DNA of 61,095 nucleotides from Zoogloea sp. (GCA_016720685.1 JADKKC010000019.1:1-61095), one strand, 5' to 3'; positions 45,619 through 55,335 are shown, counted from the stretch's first letter. Translations and numbers: made by a program. Notes: generated by a model from the sequence alone, not told the origin.

Positions 45619-45720
45619 TTGCAGCTGCTCCGGCGGTGGCACGCTGAAGCAGGAAGCCTGTTTGCCGGATTAGCCACCGGACCCGAAACCCGCGTCACCA
45701 ACCCATTCGAGAGGTAGGGC

Positions 45721-46707
45721 ATGAGTGAGACAAAACAGCCCGGCAGGGACGTCCTGCTGGATATTTACCGGATCGCCACGCTGATCAAGACAGCCGACGA
45801 CCGCTTCATCGAGCTGATCAAGGCCGGCCAGATCGCCTCGCCGTATTACTCGCCGCGTGGTCAGGAGCTGATTCCGGCGGCCATTTCGGTGAGCCTCAAG
45901 CCCAGCGACTACGTGGTGACCACCTACCGGGGCATCCACGACCAGCTGGCCAAGGGCATTCCGCTCAAGCCCTTCGTGGCCGAACTGTTCGGCCGCGCCA
46001 CCGGCACCTGCAAGGGCAAGGGCGGGCCGATGCACGTGACCCACGTGGCCTCCGGCCTGCCGGTGACCACCGGCATCGTCGGCGCCGGCCTGCCGATCGC
46101 CAACGGGCTGGCCTGGGCATCGCAGCTGAAGGGCACCGACCAGGTCACGGTGGTGAACTTCGGCGACGGCGCCAGCAACATCGGCGCCTTCCACGAGGCG
46201 CTCAACCTGGCGGCCGTGTGGAAGCTGCCGGTGATCTTCGTGTGCCAGAACAACGGCTACGCCGAGCACACCAAATATGAATACGGCACCGGCGCCGCCA
46301 CCATTGCCGACCGCGGCCTGGCCTACGGCATCCCCGGCGTCGAGGTGGACGGCAACGACGCCGTGGCCATGTGGCAGGCGGCCAGCACCGCCATTGCCCG
46401 TGCCCGCGCCGGCGACGGCCCGACCCTGCTGGAAGCCAACACCTTCCGCTTCCGGGGCCATTTGATGGGTGACGACAGCCATTACATCGCCAAGGAAGAA
46501 ATGGCCGCCGCCATTGCCGCCGACCCGCTGCCGCGCTTCCGCGCCTGGCTGATCAAGGAGGGCCACGCCAGCGACGGCCAGTTGTCCGACATCGAAGCCA
46601 CCAACGTGGCCGCCTTCGAGGAGGCCGTCGAGTTCGGCCTTGCCAGCCCTTATCCCGATGTATCCGAACTCGACAAGGATGTCGTTGCCGAGGGAGCCCA
46701 AGCATGA
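45721..46707 (+). CDS. TPP-dependent dehydrogenase E1 component, alpha subunit (acetoin/2-oxoacid type)
   Basis: 328 residues. YSPRGQELIPAAISVSLKPSDYVVTTYRGIHDQLAKGIP, KGKGGPMHVT, GIVGAGLPIANGLAWA and the TPP/Mg motif VNFGDGASNIGAFHEALNLAAVWKLPVIFVCQNNGYAEHT (~140-180; GDG-x20+-NN) define an E1 alpha chain. It decarboxylates the 2-oxo substrate, or cleaves acetoin, with TPP and passes the acyl group to lipoate. Start ATG follows GAGAGGTAGGGC. It overlaps the E1 beta start by 4 bp. Similar to AcoA, but substrate cannot be fixed from sequence. Confidence 0.85.
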   Translation: MSETKQPGRDVLLDIYRIATLIKTADDRFIELIKAGQIASPYYSPRGQELIPAAISVSLKPSDYVVTTYRGIHDQLAKGIPLKPFVAELFGRATGTCKGKGGPMHVTHVASGLPVTTGIVGAGLPIANGLAWASQLKGTDQVTVVNFGDGASNIGAFHEALNLAAVWKLPVIFVCQNNGYAEHTKYEYGTGAATIADRGLAYGIPGVEVDGNDAVAMWQAASTAIARARAGDGPTLLEANTFRFRGHLMGDDSHYIAKEEMAAAIAADPLPRFRAWLIKEGHASDGQLSDIEATNVAAFEEAVEFGLASPYPDVSELDKDVVAEGAQA

Positions 46708-47699
46708 GCACCGTTCAAGCCAAGAAGATCAACATCGTCCAGGCCATCAACATGGCCCTTCACGACGCCATGGAGCTGGATTCATCGGTGGTCGTGCTCG
46801 GCGAGGACATCGCCGACCGCGAAGGCGGCGGGGTGTTCAAGTGCACCGCCGGCCTGTCGACCAAGTTCGGCACCGGCCGGGTCAAATCCACGCCTATCGC
46901 CGAGCAGGCGATTGTGGGTGCCGCGGTGGGCGGCGCGCTGGCCGGCCTGCGCCCGGTGGCCGAGATCATGCTGATGAACTTCACCACCGTGGCGATGGAC
47001 CAGATCGTGAACCACGCGGCCAAGCTGCGCTTCATGACCGGCGGTCAGACCCACGTGCCCCTGGTGATCCGCACCACCACCGGCGCCGGTTTTGGCACCG
47101 GCGGCCAGCATGCCGATTACCTGGAAGCCTGGTTCGCCCACACCGCCGGCCTCAAGGTGGTGGCGCCGTCGACCCCGGCCGACGCCTACGGCCTGATGCT
47201 GTCGTGCATCTTCGATGACGACCCGTGCATCTTCATCGAGAACCTGCCCCTGTATTTTGTGCCGGGCGAAGCGCCGGTGCCGGGCCAGCGGGTGCCCATC
47301 GGCAAGGCCAGGGTGGTTCAGGAAGGCAGCGACATCACCCTGATCAGTTACAGCAAGACCCTGCATGAGGTGATTGCCGTGGCCAAGAGCCTCGCCAAGG
47401 AAGGCATCTCGGCCGAGGTGATCGACCTGCGCACCATTTCGCCGCTGGACATGGACACGATCATCGCGTCGGCCAAGAAGACCGGCCGCGTCGTGGTGGC
47501 CCACGAAGCCCAGGTGGATTTTGGCGTGGGTGCCGAGATTTCGGCCCGCCTCCACAAGGAACTCTTCGGCCAGCTCAAGGCGCCGGTCGCCCGGGTGGGC
47601 GCGGCGCGCTCGCCCGTGCCTTTCTCCAAGCCCCTGGAAACGGCTTTCGTGCCGACCCGGGAGCGCATCCTCGCGGCCATCCGCGAAACCCTCAACTAA
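46704..47699 (+). CDS. TPP-dependent dehydrogenase E1 component, beta subunit
   Basis: 331 residues. NIVQAINMALHDAMELDSSVVVLGEDIADREGGGVFKCTAGL, TPIAEQAIVGAAVGGALAGLRPVAEIM, PLVIRTTTGAGFGTGGQHADYLEAWFAHTAGLKVVAPSTPADAYGLM and the C-terminal transketolase domain (EVIDLRTISPLDMDTIIASAKKTGRVVVAHE) are those of E1 beta (AcoB/PdhB-like). It forms the alpha2beta2 heterotetramer with the preceding gene and contributes the Glu that activates TPP. Followed after 43 bp by the lipoyl-domain gene. Confidence 0.88.
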   Translation: MSTVQAKKINIVQAINMALHDAMELDSSVVVLGEDIADREGGGVFKCTAGLSTKFGTGRVKSTPIAEQAIVGAAVGGALAGLRPVAEIMLMNFTTVAMDQIVNHAAKLRFMTGGQTHVPLVIRTTTGAGFGTGGQHADYLEAWFAHTAGLKVVAPSTPADAYGLMLSCIFDDDPCIFIENLPLYFVPGEAPVPGQRVPIGKARVVQEGSDITLISYSKTLHEVIAVAKSLAKEGISAEVIDLRTISPLDMDTIIASAKKTGRVVVAHEAQVDFGVGAEISARLHKELFGQLKAPVARVGAARSPVPFSKPLETAFVPTRERILAAIRETLN

Positions 47700-47742
47700 A
47701 ACTCAACCCGGCTCCGGCTGAAGAAAACCAAAGGAAACGATC

Positions 47743-47973
47743 ATGGCTACTGAAATCATTCTCCCTAAGTTTGGCTTCTCTGTTAACGAAGCCATTCTCA
47801 CCGAATGGATGATCCCGGACGGCGGCGCAGTTTCGAAAGGCCAGCTGCTCTACACGATGGAAAGCGAAAAGTCGGTGCAGGAAGTCGAGGCCCCGGCCGA
47901 CGGCACCCTGAAGATCCTCAAGGAAGCCGGCGAAACCTACGAAGTCGGCACCGTCATCGGCGAGCTCGTGTGA
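47743..47973 (+). CDS. Free-standing lipoyl domain protein
   Basis: 76 residues, exactly one biotinyl/lipoyl domain: MATEIILPKFGFSVNEAILTEWMIPDGGAVSKGQLLYTMESEKSVQEVEAPADGTLKILKEAGETYEVGTVIGELV is its entire fold in outline. The lipoylated lysine is in the hairpin MESEKSVQE (K~43). Normally this domain is the N-terminus of E2; here the TGA overlaps the ATG of a separate gene for the E2 catalytic domain. Strong AAAGGA ribosome-binding site. It should act as the swinging arm between E1 and E2. Confidence 0.9.
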   Translation: MATEIILPKFGFSVNEAILTEWMIPDGGAVSKGQLLYTMESEKSVQEVEAPADGTLKILKEAGETYEVGTVIGELV

Positions 47974-48740
47974 TGAGCGCCAAGCCCGACGCCCCCGCAA
48001 CGCCGGCCTGGCCGGCCAGCCTGCCGCCCATGCCGGTCATGGACTTCACCCAGTTCGGCGAAGTCGAGACGCTTGCGCTGCCCCGTCACCAGAAGCTGGT
48101 GGCCTCGTTTCTGGCCCGCAACTGGGCCCAGATTCCCCACGTCACCCACCAGGACGAAGCCGAAGTGCCCACGCTGGAATCCGTGCGCAAGGCGATGGGC
48201 GCCGAGCTTGGCATCAAGCTGACCCCGGTGCCCTTCCTGATCAAGGCGGCGGTCAAGGCGCTCAAGGCCTTTCCGCGCTTCAACGCCTCGCTGACTCCCG
48301 CCGGCGACGGGTTGGTGATGAAGCACTACTTTCACATCGGCGTGGCGGTTGAAACGCCCAACGGGCTGGTGGTGCCGGTGATTCGCGACTGCGACACGAA
48401 GTCGATCTCCGAAATCGCGGCTGAACTGGCCGACAAGGCCGAACGGGCCCGCACCAAAGGCCTGCCGATGAGCGAGATGTCCGGTGGCTGCTTCTCGATC
48501 AGCTCGCTGGGCAATCTTGGCGGCACCGGCTTCACGCCCATCATCAACGCGCCCGAGCTGGCCATTCTGGGCGTCACCCGCAGCGCCGAGCGCCTCAAGC
48601 TGGTGGACGGCCAGGTGAGCAGCGTGCCGGTGGTGCCGCTGTCGCTGAGCTATGACCATCGCGTGATCAACGGCGCCGATGCCGCGCGCTTCACCCGCTT
48701 CATCGCCGACGCGCTGGCCGATCCGGCTGCGCTGGCCTGA
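47973..48740 (+). CDS. E2 acyltransferase catalytic domain lacking lipoyl domain
   Basis: 255 residues. LALPRHQKLVASFLARNWAQIPHVTHQDEAEV, FLIKAAVKALKAFPRFNASL, YFHIGVAVETPNGLVVPVIRDCDTKSISEIAAELADKAERAR, FSISSLGNLGGTGFTPIINAPELAILGVTRS and the catalytic LSLSYDHRVINGADAARF (HxxxD) are the complete 2-oxoacid dehydrogenase acyltransferase domain. No lipoyl or clear E1/E3-binding domain precedes it. Start ATG shares one base with the lipoyl gene's stop (TGATG). No E3 gene is seen in the window, so E3 must be supplied elsewhere. Confidence 0.9.
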   Translation: MSAKPDAPATPAWPASLPPMPVMDFTQFGEVETLALPRHQKLVASFLARNWAQIPHVTHQDEAEVPTLESVRKAMGAELGIKLTPVPFLIKAAVKALKAFPRFNASLTPAGDGLVMKHYFHIGVAVETPNGLVVPVIRDCDTKSISEIAAELADKAERARTKGLPMSEMSGGCFSISSLGNLGGTGFTPIINAPELAILGVTRSAERLKLVDGQVSSVPVVPLSLSYDHRVINGADAARFTRFIADALADPAALA

Positions 48741-48773
48741 GTTCAAGCATCACTTCGAAGAAGGGACAAGAAT

Positions 48774-49571
48774 ATGACCATTCAAATCAAGGCAAGCGAA
48801 GTCCTCGGACGTTTTTCCCTCGAGGGGCGGGTTGCCCTGGTCACCGGCTCCGGCTCCGGCATCGGCGAGCGCATGGCCCATGTGCTGGCCGCAGCGGGGG
48901 CCCGGGTGGCCTGCGTGGCCCGCCGCGTCGAGCGGGTCGAAGCGGTTGCCCAGGCCATTCGAAACGCCGGCGGCCAGGCCCTGGCCTGCCGCATGGACGT
49001 GGCCGACAAGGCCAGCATCGGCCCGGCGCTGGATGCCATCGAGGCCCACTTTGGCCAGCCGGTGGACATCCTGGTGAATAACGCGGGTTTGTCCAACCCC
49101 ACGGTTTTTCAGCAGATGTCCGACGAGCAATGGACATCGCTGCTCGACGTGAACCTCTCGGGCCCTTATTACGCCGCCCAGGCCGTGGTCCAGCGCCTGA
49201 TCGCGGCGGGGAAGGGCGGCTCGATCATCAACATCGCCTCCATCCTCGGTCACCTGGCCTATCCGGCCTTCCTGAACTACGGCACCACCAAGGGCGCGCT
49301 GATCCACATGACCCGCTACATGGCGCTCGACCTGCTGGGCCATGGCATCCGGGTCAATGCCATTGCGCCGGGATATTTCCCCAGCGAGATGACCAACCCG
49401 TTCTACGAATCCGAAGCCGGCATCAAGGAAATCGCCAATCTGCCCGCCAAACGCCTCGGCCGGCTGGAAGAACTCGATGGCCCGCTGCTGCTGCTGGCCA
49501 GTGATGCGTCCTCCTACATGAATGGCAGTGTCTTGACGGTTGACTATGGACACTCTGTGCGCTTGTCGTAG
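48774..49571 (+). CDS. Short-chain dehydrogenase/reductase
   Basis: 265 residues, classical SDR. Cofactor loop VALVTGSGSGIGERMAHVLAAAGARVACVARR (~22-53), NNAGLS, catalytic Ser in INIASILGH and YxxxK in NYGTTKGALIHMTRYMALDLLGHGIRVNAIAPGYFPSEM. The Arg after the second strand suggests NADP preference. It lies 33 bp after the E2 gene and probably supplies or reduces an intermediate for the same pathway, for example a ketone/alcohol step before TPP-dependent cleavage. Substrate unknown. Confidence 0.88.
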   Translation: MTIQIKASEVLGRFSLEGRVALVTGSGSGIGERMAHVLAAAGARVACVARRVERVEAVAQAIRNAGGQALACRMDVADKASIGPALDAIEAHFGQPVDILVNNAGLSNPTVFQQMSDEQWTSLLDVNLSGPYYAAQAVVQRLIAAGKGGSIINIASILGHLAYPAFLNYGTTKGALIHMTRYMALDLLGHGIRVNAIAPGYFPSEMTNPFYESEAGIKEIANLPAKRLGRLEELDGPLLLLASDASSYMNGSVLTVDYGHSVRLS

Positions 49572-49583
49572 AATTCAGTGGAA

Positions 49584-49599
49584 GTTTCACTTTTGAAAC
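49584..49599. promoter_or_regulatory. Palindrome before the TetR gene
   Basis: GTTTCA-CTTT-TGAAAC, a perfect 6-bp inverted repeat with a 4-base centre, 13 bp after the SDR stop and ~160 bases before the TetR start. It has the size of a TetR-family operator half-site pair and could mediate autoregulation. It differs in sequence from the two shared 23-bp sites. Confidence 0.4.
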
Positions 49600-49760
49600 A
49601 TGAGTTTAATATTCCCTTCGCGCCCGGTGTCCCGCCGGGCTGGGGAAGACAGAGAGCGGAAGTGCATTCGGGCACCATAAAACCGCAGCACAAGCGGTCA
49701 CCAGCCGATGCCATTCTGTACCGCGCCGAATTGCGGTCGCGGAAAAGGGAGCCTGACACG

Positions 49761-50585
49761 ATGACAGAAGACACCACCCCCAACGCATTGCTCGAATCCG
49801 ATGCCGCACCGGTGCGCAAGATCACGCGGCCCAAGCGGGATGCGGCGCGCAGCAAGGCCGCCGGCGGTACCTGGCAGGCCGAGAAGAGCCTGGCCACCCG
49901 CACCCAGATTCTCGACGCGACGCTGCAATGTCTCGTCGAACTCGGCTACACCCAGACCACCACCGAGAAGATCGCCCAGAAAGCTGGCGTCTCCCGGGGG
50001 GCGATGACCCATCACTTCAAATCCCGGGCCGACGTTTTCGAGGCTGCCGCCGAGTACATCACCGAGCTGCGCGCCGCCGAATACGAAGATGCCTGCCGGC
50101 GCATCAAGCTGCCGCCCGGCAACCTGGCCACCTTCGACAGCATGCTCGACACCCTGGTCGTGCTGCAAAAGTACTACTACGGTCGCGCCTCCTTCATCGC
50201 CCTGCAGGAATTGCAGCGCGGCGCCCGCACCGACAAGGCGCTGGCGCAGGTCATGGAGCCCCTCGAAAAGGTGCTCGACGACAAGAAAAACGCCAGCATG
50301 CTCAAGCGCTTTCCGTTCTGGGCGGATTACCCCGAAACCGGCGAAGTGCTGCGCGACTTGTTCTTCCACTCCCTCAAGGGCGTGGCGGTCAACCCGACGC
50401 CCTACATGAAGGGTGATCGTTTGCACCGGCTCCACAACCTGCTCGCCTCGGTGGCGATGATGGAGTTCGAAAAGGCTTACGAAGCCGCCCACGGCAGCAA
50501 GATTCCGGCGACGCCAACGCCCGCCGAGTCCGACCCCAAAGCCGAGCCCAAGGCCCGCAAGCCACGCAAGACCACCTCGGCGTAA
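49761..50585 (+). CDS. TetR family transcriptional regulator
   Basis: 274 residues. A basic leader (KITRPKRDAARSKAAGG) precedes the TetR HTH: LATRTQILDATLQCLVELGYTQTTTEKIAQKAGVSRGAMTHHFKSRADVFEAAAEYI (~43-99). The ligand domain follows (YYGRASFIALQELQRGARTDKALAQVMEPL). A Lys/Pro-rich tail ends it. I chose the ATG giving MTEDTTPNALL. The earlier in-frame ATG lacks a ribosome-binding site. It directly follows the E1/E2/SDR operon and is the best candidate to bind the shared operator at 45596 and 55836. Confidence 0.88.
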   Translation: MTEDTTPNALLESDAAPVRKITRPKRDAARSKAAGGTWQAEKSLATRTQILDATLQCLVELGYTQTTTEKIAQKAGVSRGAMTHHFKSRADVFEAAAEYITELRAAEYEDACRRIKLPPGNLATFDSMLDTLVVLQKYYYGRASFIALQELQRGARTDKALAQVMEPLEKVLDDKKNASMLKRFPFWADYPETGEVLRDLFFHSLKGVAVNPTPYMKGDRLHRLHNLLASVAMMEFEKAYEAAHGSKIPATPTPAESDPKAEPKARKPRKTTSA

Positions 50586-50922
50586 GCGCCGCGGTTTTTT
50601 ACTTCCTTCCTTTTTTCCGCTTTCCCCGTTATTCCTCTCCTGCAGGTCGGGCAAGTGCCCGACCTCGCGTTGCTGTGTCTGCTGGCTTCGCCCGCCTTTA
50701 TCCCCGTCCGCTCTCAGCTTGTCGAAAGGCAGAGCCCGACCCTTTTGCGGCGGCTGCTGCAGGGGCGAGGGGCGACTTCAGCTGTAAGGAAAGCTGTCGT
50801 TCAACGCCCAAGGTAAGCGGCGCCGGAAGGAGGGAACCGACAAGGACAATTAAGATGCTTAAAGCATAGCTTTTATCGGCTTCCGCTTGACCGACCAGTT
50901 AGGCCGGAGCGTTTCAAGATGC
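50586..50922. other. Intergenic region with hairpin, boundary of foreign DNA
   Basis: A perfect 10-bp inverted repeat AGGTCGGGCA-AG-TGCCCGACCT at 50644-50665 can end transcription after the TetR gene, although no T-run follows. At ~50766 GAGGGGCGACTTCAGCTG looks like half of the dispersed palindromic core. From ~50840 onward the base composition falls, marking the start of the defence remnant. No gene seen. Confidence 0.45.
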
Positions 50923-51289
50923 TCAGAACCAGCTTTTGATTTCATACCCGCAGGCAGTAAGTTCTTTAGCTACTTCAGCCTTCCACGCACCTTGTACATC
51001 AAAGCCTACGTAGACAACTCCACTTATGTCGTTCAGCGTCTCGATCTCGCCCTTGACCAGCGCACAAACGTTCTCACGGCCGAGCTTTGCCATCAAGTAG
51101 CCATGCTCAAAGACGACATTCTGTCTAGCACGCTGCTTCGGAGGAATCTTTGTCTCATGAGCTCCACGCCCTAAATCGCAGGGTGTGTATAGAACAAGCG
51201 CAAAATCAGCGTCGTTGGAATACCGCTCGATCTTTTCGATGATCGTCATTCCCGCACTAGCTTGCTCATGCAGGATGATGGTCTGGAGT
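50923..51289 (-). pseudogene. TIR-like nucleotide-binding protein, C-terminal half (cut by IS)
   Basis: From the IS end the frame reads LQTIILHEQASAGMTIIEKIERYSNDADFALVLYTPCDLG, then RARQNVVFEHGYLMAKLGRENVCALVKG and SGVVYVGFDVQGAWKAEVAKELTACGYEIKSWF. These are the hallmark blocks of the predicted nucleotide-binding TIR-like domain (TIR_2 type) found in bacterial antiphage signalling proteins. The upstream half (first TIR strand and any N-terminal effector domain) is missing because the insertion sequence starts at 51290; the frame continues artificially into it. Inactive. Confidence 0.7.
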
Positions 51290-52344
51290 GGCGTTGTTGC
51301 ATAACTCTGACTCAAGCAAAGTAGCCCCCACCCCAGGCGGATTTCAGGCATGAGCGACCGTCACCGGCATGCCAAGCCGGTTGAACGTATTCAGAATCGC
51401 GCAGCGCACTTGCACCTCCGCAGCCTGCCGCTCCGGCGCTCGAGCGGCCAGTCGCTCCCCAATAACTTGAAGCGCAACATGGTTGTCTCTGACCAGGCTT
51501 CGCCGATGGTAGCCACTCCACTTCTTCCATAGCCGCCATCCCAGATGGCGGGCCGCAGCCAGCGTTTCATTGCGGGCATGGACGAAAGCAGTCTTGTCTT
51601 TCCAGGGCCTCCCGTTACGACGCGGCGGCACAATGACCTCCGCGCCCCGGGCGTGAGCCGCCTGATAGACGCCCCGCGTATCGTAAGCGCCGTCACCGCT
51701 GAAACTGCCCAGCTGCTCGTCAGGGCCGAGCTGAGCGAGCAGTCCTTCGGTCTGGGCGGCATCACCTTGACGGTGGTCGGTCATTTCCACCGCCCGCACA
51801 TCCAGGGTCTCGGCATCGATGGCCAAATGGACCTTGCGCCAGGAACGACGGTATTCGGCACCGTGTTTTTTGACTTTCCACTCGCCCTCGCCGCAGATTT
51901 TGATGCCCGTGCTGTCGACCAGCAGGTGCAGCGGACCTGTCTGGCGACGAACGGGAATCTTGACCGTCAAAGTGGCTTGCCGGCGGCTCACCGTGCTGAA
52001 ACAAGGCACCGGCCAGTCCAGCTCCAGGAGTTTCAACAGACTGCTGACCAGTCCGCGGGCCTGCCGCAACGCGAGCTTGAACAAGACCTTCAGCGTCAGG
52101 ATGGCCTGAATGGCTGAATCGGGTAGACCTTCGGGCTACCCTTCGCTCCGCTCCGAACGCTGTCGAGCCAGAGGATGTCCGGTGACATCCAGACCGTCAG
52201 GCTGCCCCGGTTCTGCAGGCTGCGGTTGTACTCGGGCCAATTGGTTGTGCGGTAGCGAGTCTTGTTCGGATTCATCCAGGCAGTCTACCAACCGCGACAC
52301 GTCGGTGTTGGGAGGGGGCGGCCAGAGGGTTATGCAACAACGCC
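51290..52344 (-). mobile_element. IS5-family insertion sequence (~1,055 bp)
   Basis: Ends are inverted repeats: GGCGTTGTTGCATAAC followed by TCTG on the left, and GGCGTTGTTGCATAAC followed by CCTCTG on the complementary right end. One transposase gene fills the element. No target duplication is visible (AGT on the left, TCC on the right). The two flanks belong to different genes, so a deletion probably followed the insertion. Confidence 0.75.
51344..52275 (-). pseudogene. IS5-family transposase (single-base frame break)
   Basis: Starts MNPNKTRYRTTNWPEYNRSL and, after restoring one base at 52121-52123 (C run on the coding strand), continues DSAIQAILTLKVLFKLALRQARGLVSSLLKLLELDWPVPCFSTVSRRQ. 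It then has the DDE catalytic region: LLVDSTGIKICGEGEW, GDGAYDTRGVYQ and RNETLAAARHLGWRLWKKWSGYHRRSL. Repaired length ~310 residues, normal for this IS5 subgroup. As written the product ends after about 60 residues or begins late, so the element is probably immobile unless the break is a sequencing error. Confidence 0.78.
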
Positions 52345-54945
52345 TCCGAGTAGGCAAGTCTGCAGGTGCTTGGCAACCCCACCGCTGGAGGTTGAGGTTG
52401 CAGAGAAAATCAAAGCCAATTCATTTCTCTCGGCAGTCAGGTTGTCTGAGCTTCTAACGCCTACCTGAAAATACTCCCTTGTAACCTGTTCGAAGAAAGC
52501 GTCATCTTTGAAGTGTTTTAAACCGTAGTTTATGCAATCTTTTAGCCTCGTTTCCACATCCGAATTTTTTCTTGTTAATCGCATTACTTTTATCAGTAAG
52601 TGACAAAGAGTGCTGGTCGGATAGGCGTCTGAAGCACCTCTTGCAGACCGCTCATGTTCCAAGTGTTCAACGCCTTCAGTGTAAATAGCATTGTCGGTGC
52701 AGGCATCGTCGATGTATTTCTCTAGCAAGGCTGTTCCTAATGAGTGTCTCGTTTGGTACGAGTCATAGAAAGTAAGGCCGGTGGGAAGCAGTCGATCGCA
52801 TTGGCAGCATCCGCCAATTTTTCTATAGAAGCGCCCATAGTGCAAACCAAAAGACCCGTCTCTACCAAACATTTTTTGCGCTTCATGGTATGTCTTTTCT
52901 GCATCCGCTTTCCTGCTTTTTTCCGGGAAAAATTTGTCGTGAAGGAAGTCAAATGAAATTATTTTTTTGTAGATCTGGTATGCCAGCGGATGAAGTTTTA
53001 TATCTTCAACGGTGAACTGCCGAGATAGGAACTCCAGTATGGTCTCCCCCAATAAAATCCACGCCCATTGCCAGATATGCAGTTGCTAAAGTAGTAGTCG
53101 GCTATGACTCATGCCTACAGTTCACTTTTGTTGCGGGCAGAGGATGGTATTATTACGCCAGATAGATCTTCGTTGACGAATTTGGCTATCTGCCCAACGC
53201 GAACGCCGAGAGGATCCTGCAACATAGTTAAGTGGAGGTGAGACGCCGAGGTGGTTCATTATGGAGATGACGTCAAGAATGTCGCGAGGGCATCCGGTTT
53301 GTACTAAGTGGTATTCTTGGTATATTTTTCGTTCGAAGTTTTCATGGGTCGTTAATGAGTACAAGGCAGAGAGAAGGTCTCCACCGTAACCTCGCTCTTT
53401 GTCCAGCAAAATCCCCGCGCGTCGATCTATTGGTAGGCCAGAGAATTGTTCAAAATTGACGCCGTGATCATCAATTTTCTTGCTATCGCCTGAGCATCTT
53501 CATACTTCAGTTGCCCTAGCTCGAAAAGATTTGAGAATTCATTGCAGCCTGAAATTTGCCGCTTGTTTGTGCGGTAGTCATTGGCTCTGTCTTCAAGAAT
53601 AAAAGAAAGGCCAAAGGTTTTGCTCTGTCTCTTAGTCTCATTGCTGGCGTTTTACTGCGTAATAAAATTCGGCCGCAGAATAGAAAACAATTACAGACTT
53701 CTCTGTAAAGGAGTCAATAATCGAGAAGAGTAGTTCAACGTCAATTCCATTTTCTGACTCGTATTCGTATAAGTAAGGATATGTCTCTTGACAATTTCTA
53801 TCAAGGCACCACGGATTGCAGTAGTTTTCCCTGACCCGCTTGGTCCCGCAACGTGGAGGACACCTACGCCTGTAGCGCTAGATGTTAGCTGGGCGGCTAT
53901 TTGTTGAGTGAGATCAATTACTCTGGATGTAATTGCGTGTGCCGAATTGTAAATATAGAACCAGTCAGGGTGCGCACCGGAAACATAGTGCCGCAAAATT
54001 CCTGTTTGATCTCTGGCTCTGTCAATTTCAAGAAGGACTGTGTTAAATGTACTCCGCAACCAAACCATCGCTTTCTTTTGTGAAAAGCGTCTTTGGTGCT
54101 TGGGATGGATTCGAGCAACAGATCGTCAATGCTCTTGGGCGTGAGCGAGCTAAATACCGCATTAAAAAGTCCTCGGCCGTCATCTATTATGCAATATCCA
54201 GCGGCTATGTAGTTTTCGCTTTTTATTTCATCCGGGCTTGGCATTACGATCCAATTGCCATTGAAAATTCCTTCGCCGTAATTTCTTGTGCGTGTCGCTA
54301 GGTGGGTTTCTATGTCAGGCTCGTCCAGTTGGTTCCCAATCACGACAAGCCCCCCTACTATTATTTTAGAGGCCAATTCGTTGTGCCAGTCAAGTATTTT
54401 GCTTGATGCCCCTGGCGTACCCCAAGGCTGGAGAATATAAAGCCTTCGCTAGCTCTCTTGATATCACCATGGATGGAGACAACTGGAATTCTACCAATGG
54501 TGTTGCTAGCCAGGTTTGGGTCTGTGTAGTTGAATAATGCAAAGTCTGCAGATGTTTTGCCCTTTGATTTTGCCTGTTGATATGCAACGGAAAGAACGTT
54601 GTCAATGTTGGTGGTGTATATCCTGTTCCATAGGTATGAGAATATCTTTACTCTTGCCACAACAATGCTTTTTTCGACGGTAAGCAGTCCTCAAGAAACT
54701 GATCAAAATGGGGAAATGTTTCTTTGCAACTAAACAAGCATCTTTTAAAGATGTTCTGGCTCCGGGAGTCTTTTGGCATTCCTTTAAAAGGATATTGTCC
54801 CTTAATTCATCTCTAGCTCGGAAGCGTTGATGTTATGTTTGGGTTTTGCTTGACTAAATCCTGCTCCGAGGAGTAGGGAAATCTCCCCTTTGTCAATTAA
54901 CGGGCAAATGGTATTCTTTATTATGGCAAGGTCTTCGGGACGCAT
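52345..54945 (-). pseudogene. SIR2-STAND NTPase defence gene (Avs5/DSR-like), multiply frameshifted and 3'-truncated
   Basis: Begins MRPEDLAIIKNTICPLIDKG and ISLLLGAGFSQ, the SIR2 NAD-binding GAGxS motif, with AAAGGA upstream. Then come DELRDNILLKECQ, FPHFDQFLEDCLPS and RIYTTNIDNVLSVAYQQA (the SIR2 TTNxD motif), VSIHGDIKRA and IIVGGLVVIGNQLDEPDIETHL. A STAND P-loop follows (VLHVAGPSGSGKTTAIRGAL, ~53820), then a helical C-terminal region (SLGTALLEKYIDDAC...). At least four frame changes are needed to read it through, and the 3' end stops at the insertion sequence. Locally AT-rich. SIR2-STAND proteins deplete NAD on sensing phage. Dead here. Confidence 0.72.
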
Positions 54946-55239
54946 GTTTAATCCTTTAAAGCATGTGATGTTGTGTCTGAGAGGAAACTTGTAACTGGCG
55001 TCAATAACCAGTCTTAGCTAGCCGTTTCCGGACGGAGGGTCTGGTTTTCTCTGTTGACGATTTCCGCATTGGCGTTGAGTAGTGGATCAGAACATCTAGC
55101 TTGGGAATGTCGTTGAGAATGCCTTCGTGCTTATAAAACAAGTGTCCTGTGTTTGGTTCTATGACCAAAGAGGTGCTGCTACAGGGCCATCTGACTTTTC
55201 AGAGCATCTCAGTGCCGAGTCGGCAGGGGAGGTGGCGGC
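54946..55239. other. AT-rich spacer upstream of the defence remnant
   Basis: About 290 bases with no recognisable gene. It should contain the promoter of the SIR2-STAND gene on the minus strand but I find no strong -35/-10 pair. Confidence 0.35.
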
Positions 55240-55335
55240 CACGTTCGCTCGGTCTTGATGCAGCCTTTGTGCGAGGTGTTCAGGCGCAGAAGATTCATCA
55301 CGATGTGCCGAACGATGGCGAGGTTAGTGGGCAAG
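55240..55335 (-). pseudogene. ISAs1-family transposase C-terminal scrap
   Basis: The minus-strand frame reads NLAIVRHIVMNLLRLNTSHKGCIKTER, which fits the C-terminal helix of ISAs1/H-repeat transposases (NLAxLRHIALNLLxxxxSxKxGIKxKR). Nothing else of the element is recognisable on either side. A short relic showing earlier transposon activity at this site. Confidence 0.5.

Noticed and set aside
45636..45653. TGGCACG followed by GCAG upstream of the E1/E2 operon as a sigma-54 promoter
   Set aside because: The GG and GC are nine, not ten, bases apart, which abolishes sigma-54 recognition. A good sigma-70-type promoter lies just upstream.
51290..52344. Target-site duplication around the IS5-family element
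   Set aside because: The bases next to the inverted repeats differ (AGT on the left, TCC on the right) and trying shifted ends gave no match.
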